Below, in pieces: positions 1 through 7,499 of a DNA stretch of 45,817 bases; position 1 is the first letter of the stretch; each line of letters begins with the position of its first letter. Origin of the DNA: Hyphomicrobiales bacterium (GTDB taxonomy: Bacteria > Pseudomonadota > Alphaproteobacteria > Rhizobiales > Rhizobiaceae); the NCBI GenBank assembly GCA_900472625.1, contig UCIT01000025.1, positions 1 to 45,817 of the forward strand. The letters run 5' to 3'. The translations under genes were made by a program, and so were the position numbers. The notes beneath the pieces were generated by a model. It ran no database searches and was not told the DNA's origin. It saw nothing but the letters and a program-made list of their open reading frames with translations.

Positions 1-165
1 GCCGCGCCTCTCGCGGCCTGACGGCGATCCCTGTCCAGGCGGCAGGCGGGCCAAGAAACCCTCCCTCAACCGCCCGGCGCTTCGCTGGGCCGCTTCGCTG
101 CGCTCGCGGTTCCGGCCCGCCTGCCGCCTGGACAGGGATCGCCGTCAGGCCGCGAGAGGCGCGGC
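1..165. repeat. 52-bp perfect inverted repeat with 61-nt spacer
   Basis: Bases 1-52 are the exact reverse complement of 114-165. The spacer (53-113) is itself GC-rich and contains smaller repeats built on 'cgcttcgctg'. The left arm touches the window edge, so the repeat may be longer. It lies just upstream of the DUF2493 gene. As RNA or single-stranded DNA it would form a very stable hairpin. Its role is unknown; a terminator for an upstream gene, a recombination or replication structure, or a rhizobial dispersed palindrome are all possible. Confidence 0.95.
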
Positions 166-185
166 CCAAACCGACGGAGACCATC

Positions 186-1127
186 ATGAACCTCATCCTA
201 CCCATCGACGACACCTTCGAACCCGACCACGCGTCGTCCCCGACCGACCGCGTCATCTACGAGATGCAGGTCTTCGGCTACCGTCCCTTCCAGGACGAGC
301 CGGATCCTCGCCCGCTGCCCGAGGAGCCAATGGTCCAGTCGGCGCTGACCGCGATGTTCTCCGCGATGTTCGAGATGCTCGGCGACACGAGGCTGGAGCC
401 TGATCTCGAAGATCTTCTCTGGTCGACGGTCAATCTCTTCCACCGCGCCGGCGAACGCATCCAGCGCGAGCTTCAGCGCAATGAGGACGCCCAGCGCACC
501 GGCCAGCGTGAGCAGGACGGGTCGGAGGTGAAAAGCGTCGAGCTTGAGCGCCATGTCGTCGAGGGCATCACGCTCCTCGAACGCCGCAATGCCTTCGAGT
601 TCATGCGCGACTATGCAGCCGATCTCTTCGAGGCGCAGACTGGCTCTGCATGGCGGCCGCGCACCGGCTCGAAGGTCAACCACGCCAATATGACCGCGGC
701 GATGATCGATAGCAGAGATTTCCTCTCTGCCCGCCGGCACGCCGAAAACACCGTGCTGATCCCGGCCGGAACGAAAATCGCCTTCGGCGGCGGTATGGAC
801 TACAACGATCACGACCGGATCTGGGCCGCCCTCGACAAGGCCCATGCCAAGCACGCCGACATGATCCTCCTTCACGGCGGCTCGCCGAAAGGCGCCGAAC
901 GCATTGCAGCGTGCTGGGCCGAGGTCCGCAAGGTCACCCAGATCGCCTTCAAACCCGACTGGAACAAGCACGCCAAGGCCGCCCCGTTCCGGCGCAACGA
1001 CGAGATGCTGGCGGTTATGCCATCAGGCGTCATCGTCTTCCCCGGTTCCGGCATCACCGACAACCTTCGCGACAAAGCGTGCCGGCTCGGCATCAATGTC
1101 TGGGACCTGAAAGGAGATGGCGCGTAA
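186..1127 (+). CDS. DUF2493 domain protein (SLOG/YspA-like nucleotide-binding fold)
   Basis: A 313-aa soluble protein. The C-terminal third (about residues 190-310) carries the DUF2493 signature: 'FGGGMDY' near residue 200, 'HGGSPKGAE' near 230, and a late glycine-rich 'FPGSG'. This family has a Rossmann-like SLOG fold thought to bind a nucleotide or related ligand. The N-terminal 180 residues are helical and acidic with no motif I recognise. The ATG at 186 follows GGAGA with suitable spacing. Genes of this type are common on rhizobial plasmids near DUF736 and WGR genes, as here. The molecular function is unknown; SLOG proteins have been linked to nucleotide signalling and conflict systems, but nothing here shows which. 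Confidence 0.85.
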   Translation: MNLILPIDDTFEPDHASSPTDRVIYEMQVFGYRPFQDEPDPRPLPEEPMVQSALTAMFSAMFEMLGDTRLEPDLEDLLWSTVNLFHRAGERIQRELQRNEDAQRTGQREQDGSEVKSVELERHVVEGITLLERRNAFEFMRDYAADLFEAQTGSAWRPRTGSKVNHANMTAAMIDSRDFLSARRHAENTVLIPAGTKIAFGGGMDYNDHDRIWAALDKAHAKHADMILLHGGSPKGAERIAACWAEVRKVTQIAFKPDWNKHAKAAPFRRNDEMLAVMPSGVIVFPGSGITDNLRDKACRLGINVWDLKGDGA

Positions 1128-1169
1128 GCGCCATTCTTCGCTGAGGAAACCCTTGCATTTTGGAGGAAT

Positions 1170-1179
1170 TGTGTACACA
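1170..1179. promoter_or_regulatory. TGTACA-core palindrome, likely toxin-antitoxin operator
   Basis: TGTGTACACA is a perfect 10-bp palindrome 25 bp before the antitoxin ATG. A TGTACA core is the known operator core of the Phd/YefM family (shown for YefM-YoeB). An antitoxin of that family begins just downstream, so autoregulation at this site is a reasonable inference. Confidence 0.55.
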
Positions 1180-1204
1180 TTTCCTGCTCAAACGGAGCCC
1201 TGCC

Positions 1205-1471
1205 ATGCCTCAGTCTCGGCCACAGACATCTTCTCCCCGCCGTGTCGGCGTGCGGGAGTTTCGCAGCAATCTGACGTCCTTCCTCAAGCAAGTCGAGGAT
1301 GGCCAGCGGTTTGTCCTCACCTCCCATCATAAGGTCGTCGCGGAAATTGGGCCACCATCAAAGGACACTGTCGTTCGCAAACCCGGCGCGTTACGCGGGA
1401 AGATCAAAGTTGCCGAAGACTTCGACAGCTTGCCGGCAGACGTCCTCACCTCGATGGAAGACGAGGCGTGA
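1205..1471 (+). CDS. Phd/YefM-family antitoxin
   Basis: An 88-aa protein starting at the ATG at 1205, which has CGGAG at 1193-1198. An in-frame TTG at 1160 would add 15 residues but overlaps the palindrome and is less likely. The N-terminal half ('VGVREFRSNLTSFLKQVEDG', then 'FVLTSHHKVVAEI') is the typical Phd/YefM DNA-binding fold. The C-terminal part is charged and probably wraps the toxin. It overlaps the downstream PIN toxin gene by 4 bp (GTGA), the usual antitoxin-toxin coupling. It should neutralise the toxin and repress the operon through the TGTACA palindrome upstream. Confidence 0.85.
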   Translation: MPQSRPQTSSPRRVGVREFRSNLTSFLKQVEDGQRFVLTSHHKVVAEIGPPSKDTVVRKPGALRGKIKVAEDFDSLPADVLTSMEDEA

Positions 1472-1866
1472 GGCTACTCCTCGATACGCATGCCTTGTTG
1501 TGGTGGCTGAACGACGACGCAAAGCTCGGGAAGCATGCGCGTGGCGTTATCAGCGATCCTGAGAACGACGTCCTCGTCAGCGCTGTCTCCCTTTGGGAAA
1601 TCACGGTGAAGCTGCGGATTGGCAAACTCGATGCCGATATAGAAGAGATTCTTGCGATCTTGCCGGATCAGGGATTCGATCGGCTGGATATCACGGATGC
1701 GCATCTTATCGCTCTTGCTGCTCTTCCGCTTCATCACCGTGATCCCTTCGATCATCTCCTCATGGCCCAGGCCGTAGCGGAGGGAGCGCATTTCGTTTCC
1801 CAGGATCGGAATGTCGCACTCTACGGCATTCCGTTCGTGACTTGCTCGGATCCTGTCGCCTTGTGA
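1468..1866 (+). CDS. vapC: PIN-domain ribonuclease toxin VapC
   Basis: A 132-aa PIN-domain protein, the usual VapC length. The acidic active-site residues are visible: D6 in 'LLLDTHALLWW', E44 in 'SLWEI', D92/D95 in 'HRDPFDHLL' and D113 in 'SQDRN'. VapC toxins cleave RNA, often initiator tRNA or rRNA, using Mg2+ held by these residues. The gene starts with a GTG overlapping the antitoxin stop. The pair probably stabilises the replicon. The 'HRDPFDHLLMAQA' form is typical of VapC partners of Phd-type antitoxins. Confidence 0.9.
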   Translation: MRLLLDTHALLWWLNDDAKLGKHARGVISDPENDVLVSAVSLWEITVKLRIGKLDADIEEILAILPDQGFDRLDITDAHLIALAALPLHHRDPFDHLLMAQAVAEGAHFVSQDRNVALYGIPFVTCSDPVAL

Positions 1867-2480
1867 TCCTCGCGGGTTTGGTTCCGCCGACGAAGCCGGC
1901 CCTGATCTCTCGGTCGGCGCGCTCGCCGATAGCGGTGTGCCTGGCGGATACAGACCCGCTCAGACGGCCGGGCGCTGGCAGGCGAATTGGCGAAAGCCCG
2001 GAGGCGATGCTCCGCGCGAGCCGCGTCATCCGATATTGCCGTACAGTCTGCAGGCCGCGGCGCGGTCACCGTGCCTACCGCGCGGACACGCAAAGTGTGA
2101 TGTCGGCAGGAGGCGTGCTCATCCGCATGCAGCAGCTGAGATCAGGCGAGGGGACGACGATGATCCGGATGGCGGCGAAGCGCTCATGAGGCGCGAGGCC
2201 AATATCCCGCAGCGCTGGACCGGCAGCCATGGGTTCTCGCGCCCTTCCGTTGCCCCGAACCATTCCCGTTTTATGTCGCTCGTATAGACGACCGCCTGCT
2301 TTTGCGGCCAACCCCTGAAGGGGTAAGACTCGGTCAAAATTTTTGCGGAATTCGATTTCAGTTGTTGTCTCTGGCAGAAAATAGAATTTCGCAAAATTTT
2401 TGCCCGAGCTGACCGCAGCCGTCGGCCGTCTCTTCGTGCGCCATCGGGAATGGTCCCGAGCAACCGAAGGAGCAAGTACC
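1867..2480. other. 614-bp stretch with no convincing gene
   Basis: Several overlapping reading frames exist on both strands, but none has a ribosome-binding site, a recognisable domain or balanced composition; most are arginine/serine-rich as expected from GC-rich noncoding DNA. The right end is AT-rich and holds paired palindromes (2335-2403). A short hairpin (ACCCC/GGGGT) lies at 2311-2324. It may contain a decayed gene that I cannot identify. Confidence 0.5.
2335..2403. promoter_or_regulatory. paired AT-rich palindromes upstream of the DUF736 gene
   Basis: CAAAATTTTTG (2335-2345) and GCAAAATTTTTGC (2391-2403) are each odd-length palindromes with centres 57 bp apart. Together with flanking bases they form a larger imperfect inverted repeat: 2335-2353 against 2384-2402, two mismatches in 19. 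They lie about 80 bp before the DUF736 start, where a promoter would be. A dimeric regulator or a nucleoid protein could bind here; no regulator can be assigned. Confidence 0.5.
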
Positions 2481-2804
2481 ATGGCCACCACGATCGCAAC
2501 GCTCACGCAGAAGACCGACGGCATCCTTGAAGGCGTCTTCGCCACCATCCGGGTCAACGCCCCGATCGCCATCGTCCCGAACGCCAACAAGGCAAGCGAA
2601 GAAGCCCCCGACTACCGCGTCATCCACCGCAAGACCGGCTTCGAGATCGGCGCAGGCTGGAACCGCATCGCTCGCCAGACCGGCGAGGAATACCTCTCGG
2701 TGAAGCTGGAAGCCCCTGAGATCGGCATGATCTTCGGCAACCTCGCTCAGGCCCCCGGCGGCGATCCAAACAAGAAGGTGATCCTCTGGAACAACCCGAA
2801 CTGA
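2481..2804 (+). CDS. DUF736 family protein
   Basis: A 107-aa protein beginning 'MATTIATLTQK', a start typical of DUF736 proteins, with a core like 'DYRVIHRKTGFEIGAGWNR' and an end 'SVKLEAPEIG...ILWN'. The ATG at 2481 follows AAGGAG. DUF736 proteins are small, predicted beta-rich, abundant on alphaproteobacterial plasmids and integrative elements, and of unknown function. The gene stands alone, with paired palindromes upstream and stem-loops downstream, so it is probably monocistronic and well expressed. Confidence 0.9.
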   Translation: MATTIATLTQKTDGILEGVFATIRVNAPIAIVPNANKASEEAPDYRVIHRKTGFEIGAGWNRIARQTGEEYLSVKLEAPEIGMIFGNLAQAPGGDPNKKVILWNNPN

Positions 2805-2817
2805 AACGCAAGCGAGC

Positions 2818-2837
2818 GGCCCCGAGCGATCGGGGCC
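2818..2837 (+). terminator. GC-rich stem-loop after the DUF736 gene
   Basis: An 8-bp perfect stem (GGCCCCGA / TCGGGGCC) with a 4-nt loop begins 13 bp after the stop codon. There is no T-run after it, so it may only help termination or protect the 3' end. Confidence 0.45.
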
Positions 2838-2877
2838 GGCTCTAGCGTGTGAGGCCAGACGGCCGGAACCATTGGCG

Positions 2878-2916
2878 GGAATGATCGCGGGCATCGAGCC
2901 CGCGATCATTCCTTTT
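2878..2916 (+). terminator. Rho-independent terminator
   Basis: A 15-bp perfect stem (2878-2892 / 2898-2912) with a 5-nt loop is followed by TTTT at 2913-2916. Its position suits the end of the DUF736 transcript. Confidence 0.75.
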
Positions 2917-3151
2917 GGTGCCAAACGAGACCAAACCCTGTCTGCTCAGAACGCCAAGTCTGCCGTGAGGATCGCGCCGCCTCAAGGACATCGCGGCCCC
3001 CTCCAATTTTCAGCCGACGCCCTGAAGGGCGCCGTCAGAGAATCGGTTCCTCCGCTCGCCGCCTCCGGCGGTCGCGTGCCGCGATCCTTGACCCGGCCCG
3101 ATCCTCACGACCCCGGGCGTCATCTTTCACACTATCAAGGAGATGACGACG

Positions 3152-3319
3152 ATGACCTACGACCTCGAAATCCACATTGAAGAACTGCGCCTCGAAGCCC
3201 GCCACTGCCACCCGGCCGAGCGCGCTCAGATCGAAGCGGAGTTGGAGCAGGCGCGCGCTGCACTGGCGGCGGCGATCGCAACTCAAGACGCCGAGTGCGC
3301 CGGCGAGCCTCCCCACTGA
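3152..3319 (+). CDS. 55-aa helical protein of unknown function
   Basis: The predicted protein starts 'MTYDLEIHIEELRLEAR', continues 'AERAQIEAELEQARAALAAA' and ends 'GEPPH'. It is almost wholly helical and charged, with heptad-like spacing suggesting a short coiled coil. The ATG at 3152 lies 9 nt after AAGGAG (3137-3142). A second in-frame ATG at 3143 directly abuts that site and is less likely. A Rho-independent terminator starts inside the last codons, which supports a real short transcript. Function unknown. Confidence 0.7.
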   Translation: MTYDLEIHIEELRLEARHCHPAERAQIEAELEQARAALAAAIATQDAECAGEPPH

Positions 3320-3330
3320 GGGAGGCTTTT
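3307..3330 (+). terminator. Rho-independent terminator overlapping a stop codon
   Basis: GCCTCCC (3307-3313) pairs with GGGAGGC (3320-3326), followed by TTTT (3327-3330). The stop codon of the 55-aa gene (3317-3319) lies in the loop, so a ribosome at the stop would cover the hairpin. Confidence 0.75.
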
Positions 3331-3414
3331 GCCTTGCCATCCTGGTCCACCGCGCCGGATCGACCGGCGCGGTGGACCCAAGCTCTGCTTCCCCGGCCAC
3401 ACCTTTCCGCTCCA

Positions 3415-3684
3415 TCAGTCGACGTCCCTGGCTTTTTCCATCGGCCGCGTTCGGTATCCTCGCGCGCGCCTTGTCCGGAGCAGATCGAGGAACATTGCCA
3501 CTGCGTCTTCCTCGCAGACGAAATGATGCTCCTTCGCCTGACCGTCGGAGCCGATACGTCCCCAGCGCCGCGTCAGGCACGGTGTGCCGAAGAGCGTCGG
3601 CTCGATCGACAACGCATAGAAGCGTGCCATGTTTTTCGTCGGATCGGTGCGTTCGAAATACAGTCGATAGGGTTGAGCCAGCAT
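3415..3684 (-). CDS. WGR-domain protein
   Basis: An 89-aa protein that is essentially one WGR domain: 'NMARFYALSIEPTLFG', the motif 'RRWGRIG' near residues 39-45, then 'RARGYR' near the end. WGR domains are found in PARP enzymes and in small stand-alone bacterial proteins and are thought to bind nucleic acid. The size matches the stand-alone form common on rhizobial plasmids. It is transcribed towards the 55-aa gene, so the terminator at 3307-3330 may serve both. The first ATG (3684) is needed for the full domain; no strong ribosome-binding site is visible. Confidence 0.8.
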   Translation of the reverse strand: MLAQPYRLYFERTDPTKNMARFYALSIEPTLFGTPCLTRRWGRIGSDGQAKEHHFVCEEDAVAMFLDLLRTRRARGYRTRPMEKARDVD

Positions 3685-4126
3685 GGGCAGAAGAATCGTT
3701 CGTTCGCTCCTCGACGTCCAACGACAGTTTTGAATCGAAACGCCTGCTTCGATTCATTTTCGTGATCTCTGCTTCGTGATGTCGTGCCCGGGGGCGGGGA
3801 CAGTGTTCGGGCGAGCCGGCCGCTGGCCGGCCGTGCTCTACTCGCGCCGTTCCGTCGCTCCCCGAGCCGGCGTTGCCGTCTCGGCCTTCGGTGACGATCA
3901 CTCTCGCGGGTAAACCGCATCGACCCGCAGCCGTGCCTCAACGGTCGCTCCGCGCGCGTTGCACCGACTGCGCCGGCCATGGACCCTCAAGAATCTTGTG
4001 ACCCGGTACCATTGTCATAGTCGCCGGTGTCCCCCTGTACCACTCCATCGGCCTCATTCTTGCCCTTGGCCCAAGCTTCGGTCTAGAATCCCCGCAGCTG
4101 GAATTTTGCTATCGATGGAGCCCGCA
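3685..4126. other. 442-bp intergenic stretch
   Basis: No supported gene. It contains a 7-bp perfect stem (GCCGGCC / GGCCGGC, 3815-3831, 3-nt loop) and should hold promoters for the leftward WGR gene and the rightward membrane-protein gene. Frames across it are arginine-rich and lack start signals. Confidence 0.5.
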
Positions 4127-4525
4127 ATGTCGACAAAGCCGCCGGTCGCCGAAATCGGGTCCGAGGCGACGGAGCGCCGCAGCACCCGGCGAGTGTTGCC
4201 GGCCGTCGCGCGACTTCTCTTTCTGATCGTCCGCGGGCTGACGAAGGCGACGCTCTACACCGCGTGGTGTCTCGCCTTCTACGTCCTCAGCATGTTTCGC
4301 CCGTTAACCGGGATGGCGATGCTGGCGGCGATCGTCATGGTGCCGCTCTCGATTACGGCCTTCGTCAAGCCCGAGGCAGCGAACGGCATGCCGTTCTGGG
4401 CCTTAATTCTGATGACCTTCGGTTTCGCCGGCTTCTCCATCGGATACACGATCTTTCTCGACTGGATCACGCCACCCGGCCTGGAAGACACGTCCGCGCG
4501 GTATCGTCGAGGTGAGCACGGCTGA
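4127..4525 (+). CDS. small inner-membrane protein of unknown function
   Basis: A 132-aa protein with a cytoplasmic-looking charged N-terminus and about three hydrophobic segments (roughly residues 45-65, 66-85 and 90-112), ending in a polar tail. The ATG at 4127 has GGAG 6 nt upstream; an in-frame ATG at 4115 is less well placed. I recognise no family. It lies next to the transfer genes but is read towards traG, so it need not belong to the transfer operon. Confidence 0.65.
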   Translation: MSTKPPVAEIGSEATERRSTRRVLPAVARLLFLIVRGLTKATLYTAWCLAFYVLSMFRPLTGMAMLAAIVMVPLSITAFVKPEAANGMPFWALILMTFGFAGFSIGYTIFLDWITPPGLEDTSARYRRGEHG

Positions 4526-4601
4526 TGAATCAGGTGGCTCGCTTCCACCGGTCAGTCGGGTTATGTTCAGAAAATCGCACTATCCCGGTTAGGACAATCT
4601 T

Positions 4602-4847
4602 ATGGCATCCATTGAAGACGCGACGACCGCAACGACCACCATACAGGGGCATGCATCATCTGCGCTGGAAAGGCTCCAAGGCGGGTTTAACGGGCGCATC
4701 GTCAATGGGTTCGGTATCTATGTCGACCCTTCGATGAGACACCACGACCTGATCGAGGCGCGCAAGGCAATCGACGCGGCGCTGGCAATCATGAAGGCAA
4801 CGAACTGGCCGACAGAAGCCGACTACGACGCCCACGAAAACGCTTGA
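4602..4847 (+). CDS. conserved-looking 81-aa protein of unknown function
   Basis: A soluble 81-aa protein: a threonine-rich N-terminus, then 'GRIVNGFGIYVDPSMRHHDL' and a helical C-terminus ('EARKAIDAALAIMKATNWPT'). The composition and tidy stop 4 bp before the end of convergent traG suggest a real gene. No motif points to a function; the middle could be a small beta-alpha fold. The ribosome-binding site is weak. Confidence 0.6.
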   Translation: MASIEDATTATTTIQGHASSALERLQGGFNGRIVNGFGIYVDPSMRHHDLIEARKAIDAALAIMKATNWPTEADYDAHENA

Positions 4848-4851
4848 GCAG

Positions 4852-6771
4852 TTAAGGCCTCAGCTTGGCGAACCTGTTGGGCTTGGCCTGCGTGTCCATA
4901 TCCTTTCTCCTGAAATAGATCGCCCGACCGCAGCGGATCGGACTGTGGCCCTGGACGACGATGATCTGCTCATCCTTGCGCATCGATTGCGTGATTTCAT
5001 GCGGCATGATCAGCGGCCGGCGCTGGAAATTGACGCTCTCCGATTTGCGCGATGCGCTGTTTTTCGTGTCCCAGCCGATGTTGCGGGAGCTGCCCTTCAC
5101 CTCGACGGTCATCTCCCCGCATTGCGCTGAGACGTTGCGCGCTGTCTCCAGTGCTTTGATCGCGGCATAGCTCGCGAACGCGCAGCCGTCGATCCACGAG
5201 ACCGCGCCGTCTTTTCCGAAATGTCGTTCGAGCTGACCGACGGACTGGTAGAGGAGCATCATGCTGACGCCGTACTTGCGGCCACGATCGCGCGCTTCTT
5301 CGAGGACGCGCATGTAGCCGAGCAGGTCGACCTCATCCAACATGAACAGCGCCCGGCGCTGAAACGCGCCGTCAGCTTCAATCATGGCATTGATCAGCGA
5401 GCCGACGATGACACGCCCGATCCCCGGATAGGAGCGCAGGATCGACGCGGGGATATTGAGGAAAACGTCCTTTTTCCCGCCGATGAGATCGCTGGGCCTG
5501 AACGTGTTGCCGCAGACGAGCGCCGCGTAGTTGTCGAGCGACAACCATTGCGTATCCTTCGATGCGGTCGAATAGACCCCCGAGAACGTCTGTTCGGTCA
5601 TGTTGACGAACACGCCCAGCGTTTCGCTGATGAACTTCGACGCCGAATTTTGCTGAACATCGCGGAGCATCGCGAGCACGGAGGTTTCAGGCTCGGAGAC
5701 GATCTGACGAAGACTGCGCAGGTTTCGCCGTCCTGCATATTCCGGCGACAGCATCACATGCGCCAGAAGGCCGGTCAGAAGATTGTGCGCCTGCGATTGG
5801 AAGTAGGAGCCAGTCGAAGATTCGAAGCGCACGCTTTCCGACAACAGCATGTGGGCGATGCCGACGATGTCCTGTTCCTTCTGCTTCGACGTCTCGATGC
5901 CATCGAGCACGTTGAAGCCCATGATCGGGTTTGTCGGGTCGAGCACCATCACCTGACGTCCGAGTTTCTCCCGCCGATGCTCGACGACCATAGGGGCGAC
6001 CTCCGTGGACGGGTCGAGGCAGATCAGCGGTCCGGAATATCGAAGTGCTGTCGGAATCACGTTGCTGGTGGTTTTGTAGCCACCGGACCCCGCGAAAAAC
6101 AGCATGTGGGTGGAATCGAAGTCTTGGTTGTAGGTGAGCAGCGGCGCTTTGCCACCCTTTCCCCAGGTCGCCGGATCGTTTGGATCGAACGGCAGCTCAT
6201 GAACGATTTGCCTGTCGACTCGGTAACGCTCGCCAACGACAATCTCGCCGTCATCGGGAAACAGCCGGCCCGCCGCGGACATGGACAGCCAGTCCGCATC
6301 ACCGAAGGTACCGCGCTTGGCGCGCTTCACCGGTTCGGAGACGACGGTGGAGATGCGTGCGGATACTGCTGTCGCCATGAAGCCGACGACCGCGCCGACA
6401 ACCGCCACCATATCGATGAACGATAGCGCCTGGTTCCATGTCACCGCGCCGCTATCGACGGACGGTGACAGCCGGCCGAATTCTCGAAGCCCATAAAAGC
6501 CGGCGCCGGATAAAAAGCAGATGAGCGTCGCCATCGCTATCGGCTTTCGCCGATGCAACGGCAAAGCCCAAACCGTCAGAAGCCCCGTAAGCGGTCCGAA
6601 CAAAAGAACCGGAATAGGAGTGGCTCGAAGAAACCAGTATTGCGTTTTTCCGGTCATGCCCGCAGCAAGTTCTGGCCAGCGCCAGCCGACGACATAGGCC
6701 GCAAACGCTGTGACTGTGATCGGCACGAGTATGAGGAACAGGCTCGGATGCGGCTTTGCCCTGATCGTCAT
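4852..6771 (-). CDS. traG: TraG/VirD4-type conjugative coupling protein
   Basis: A 639-aa type IV coupling protein, near the usual Ti-type TraG length. The N-terminus has several membrane segments within the first 140 residues. The Walker A motif 'GSGGYKTTS' is near residue 228 and Walker B 'ALFMLDEVDLLG' near 475. TraG is a hexameric inner-membrane ATPase that links the relaxase-DNA complex, and any translocated proteins, to the mating channel. The start overlaps the end of traD by 4 bp (ATGA), so traC-traD-traG are one operon reading away from oriT. Because BID-type signals are recognised by coupling proteins, this is the expected receptor for the BID modules of TraA and the zeta protein. 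Confidence 0.95.
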   Translation of the reverse strand: MTIRAKPHPSLFLILVPITVTAFAAYVVGWRWPELAAGMTGKTQYWFLRATPIPVLLFGPLTGLLTVWALPLHRRKPIAMATLICFLSGAGFYGLREFGRLSPSVDSGAVTWNQALSFIDMVAVVGAVVGFMATAVSARISTVVSEPVKRAKRGTFGDADWLSMSAAGRLFPDDGEIVVGERYRVDRQIVHELPFDPNDPATWGKGGKAPLLTYNQDFDSTHMLFFAGSGGYKTTSNVIPTALRYSGPLICLDPSTEVAPMVVEHRREKLGRQVMVLDPTNPIMGFNVLDGIETSKQKEQDIVGIAHMLLSESVRFESSTGSYFQSQAHNLLTGLLAHVMLSPEYAGRRNLRSLRQIVSEPETSVLAMLRDVQQNSASKFISETLGVFVNMTEQTFSGVYSTASKDTQWLSLDNYAALVCGNTFRPSDLIGGKKDVFLNIPASILRSYPGIGRVIVGSLINAMIEADGAFQRRALFMLDEVDLLGYMRVLEEARDRGRKYGVSMMLLYQSVGQLERHFGKDGAVSWIDGCAFASYAAIKALETARNVSAQCGEMTVEVKGSSRNIGWDTKNSASRKSESVNFQRRPLIMPHEITQSMRKDEQIIVVQGHSPIRCGRAIYFRRKDMDTQAKPNRFAKLRP

Positions 6772-7001
6772 TCCGCGGCCTCGACCATGAGCGGCGTGCC
6801 GCCATCCAGCATCGGGGCTTTGAAAGCCTCCTCACCGATCCCCCGGAGGCGCCGATGCTCCAGCGAACTCGGTGCGATCCTCGCAAGCTCCAATAATCCG
6901 CCGAGCAGGAAGGCGCGGTCCGCCTTCGACAGACCAGCTCTCACGACGATGCCGCCGAGCAGGAATTTCTCACGTGCCTCCTTTTTCCGGTCAGCTGTCA
7001 T
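6768..7001 (-). CDS. traD: conjugal transfer protein TraD (Ti type)
   Basis: A 77-aa protein starting 'MTADRKKEAREKFLLGG' at the CAT at 6999-7001, preceded by GGAGG on the minus strand. Length, charge and place between traC and traG match TraD of Ti and rhizobial plasmids. It is distinct from the F-plasmid coupling protein of the same name. It overlaps traC by 11 bp and traG by 4 bp, showing translational coupling. Its exact role in DNA processing is not established. Confidence 0.85.
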   Translation of the reverse strand: MTADRKKEAREKFLLGGIVVRAGLSKADRAFLLGGLLELARIAPSSLEHRRLRGIGEEAFKAPMLDGGTPLMVEAAE

Positions 7002-7278
7002 GAGGAACCTCCGTCGCCGCTCCAGCCCCACCATTTGCCTGTCCACGCGGCGCAGCAGGTGCGCCACCAGACCCTTTCTTCTCGCCTTTACGAAATCGCG
7101 CCGCGATCTCTTCGAAGATGCGATCGACCTCCTCATCAGTGATCTCCATCTCCGCTAGCCCAGATTTCGTCGCCGCGCGCGCGAAACGATCGGCGGATTT
7201 TACTATTAAAGTTTTTCTGCGTTCGCGCAGCTTCTCGATTTGAGCATCGATATCCAGAAGTACCGGTTTAGTTCCCAT
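6991..7278 (-). CDS. traC: conjugal transfer protein TraC (Ti type)
   Basis: A 95-aa basic, mainly helical protein ('DAQIEKLRERRKTLIVKSAD' near the N-terminus, glycine/alanine-rich tail). Size and place as first gene of traCDG, next to oriT and divergent from traA, match the Ti-plasmid TraC family. TraC is thought to be an accessory relaxosome protein helping the relaxase at oriT. The promoter must lie in the 7279-7400 interval, which holds a TGACTA / TAGTCA inverted repeat. Confidence 0.88.
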   Translation of the reverse strand: MGTKPVLLDIDAQIEKLRERRKTLIVKSADRFARAATKSGLAEMEITDEEVDRIFEEIAARFRKGEKKGSGGAPAAPRGQANGGAGAATEVPHDS

Positions 7279-7326
7279 CGCAAAAGCCTTTCCACATATT
7301 CGAAAATTGCTGTTATGTCATTTAAC

Positions 7327-7346
7327 TGACTAGAAAATGGTAGTCA
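7327..7346. promoter_or_regulatory. inverted repeat in the traC-traA divergent region
   Basis: TGACTA (7327-7332) and TAGTCA (7341-7346) are perfect 6-bp arms 8 bp apart in AT-rich DNA about 50 bp upstream of traC. This is where a promoter and a regulator of traCDG would be expected. It does not match the classic Ti tra box. A second weak repeat (GGTAG / CTACC) overlaps it. Confidence 0.35.
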
Positions 7347-7440
7347 AATAAGCTACCTTGCACAAGTCCAAAAACATCGACCCGGAATTCCGGCTTGGGC
7401 CGTCTTCCGGAAAAGCGGCATCGGCCTTGTCAGGCCGATC

Positions 7441-7480
7441 GATTTGAGGGCGCAATATACGTCGCTGACGCGACGTGCTT
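7441..7480. other. oriT: origin of transfer, RSF1010/Ti type
   Basis: The sequence around 7447-7476 contains GGGCGCAATATAC followed by an inverted repeat ACGTCG (7459-7464) / CGACGT (7471-7476). From memory this closely matches the conserved core of the Ti-plasmid and RSF1010 oriT. By analogy the relaxase nick is on the minus strand within TTGCGCCCTC. The site lies between divergent traC and traA, as in Ti plasmids, about 25 bp before the TraA start codon. Confidence 0.85.
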
Positions 7481-7499
7481 GGAAGGTCTGGAGACGTCA

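Noticed and set aside
1842..2189. Possible gene following vapC
   Set aside because: Begins inside vapC, lacks a ribosome-binding site and has low-complexity arginine/alanine composition.
2818..2912. Riboswitch or structured RNA after the DUF736 gene
   Set aside because: The two stems are simple hairpins, the second with a T-run; termination explains them.
3035..3901. 288-codon minus-strand frame covering the WGR and 55-aa genes
   Set aside because: Arginine-rich, no motif, and it overlaps two better supported genes and a terminator.
5221..6426. 401-codon plus-strand frame opposite traG
   Set aside because: Antisense shadow of traG; the coupling-protein motifs are all in the minus-strand frame.
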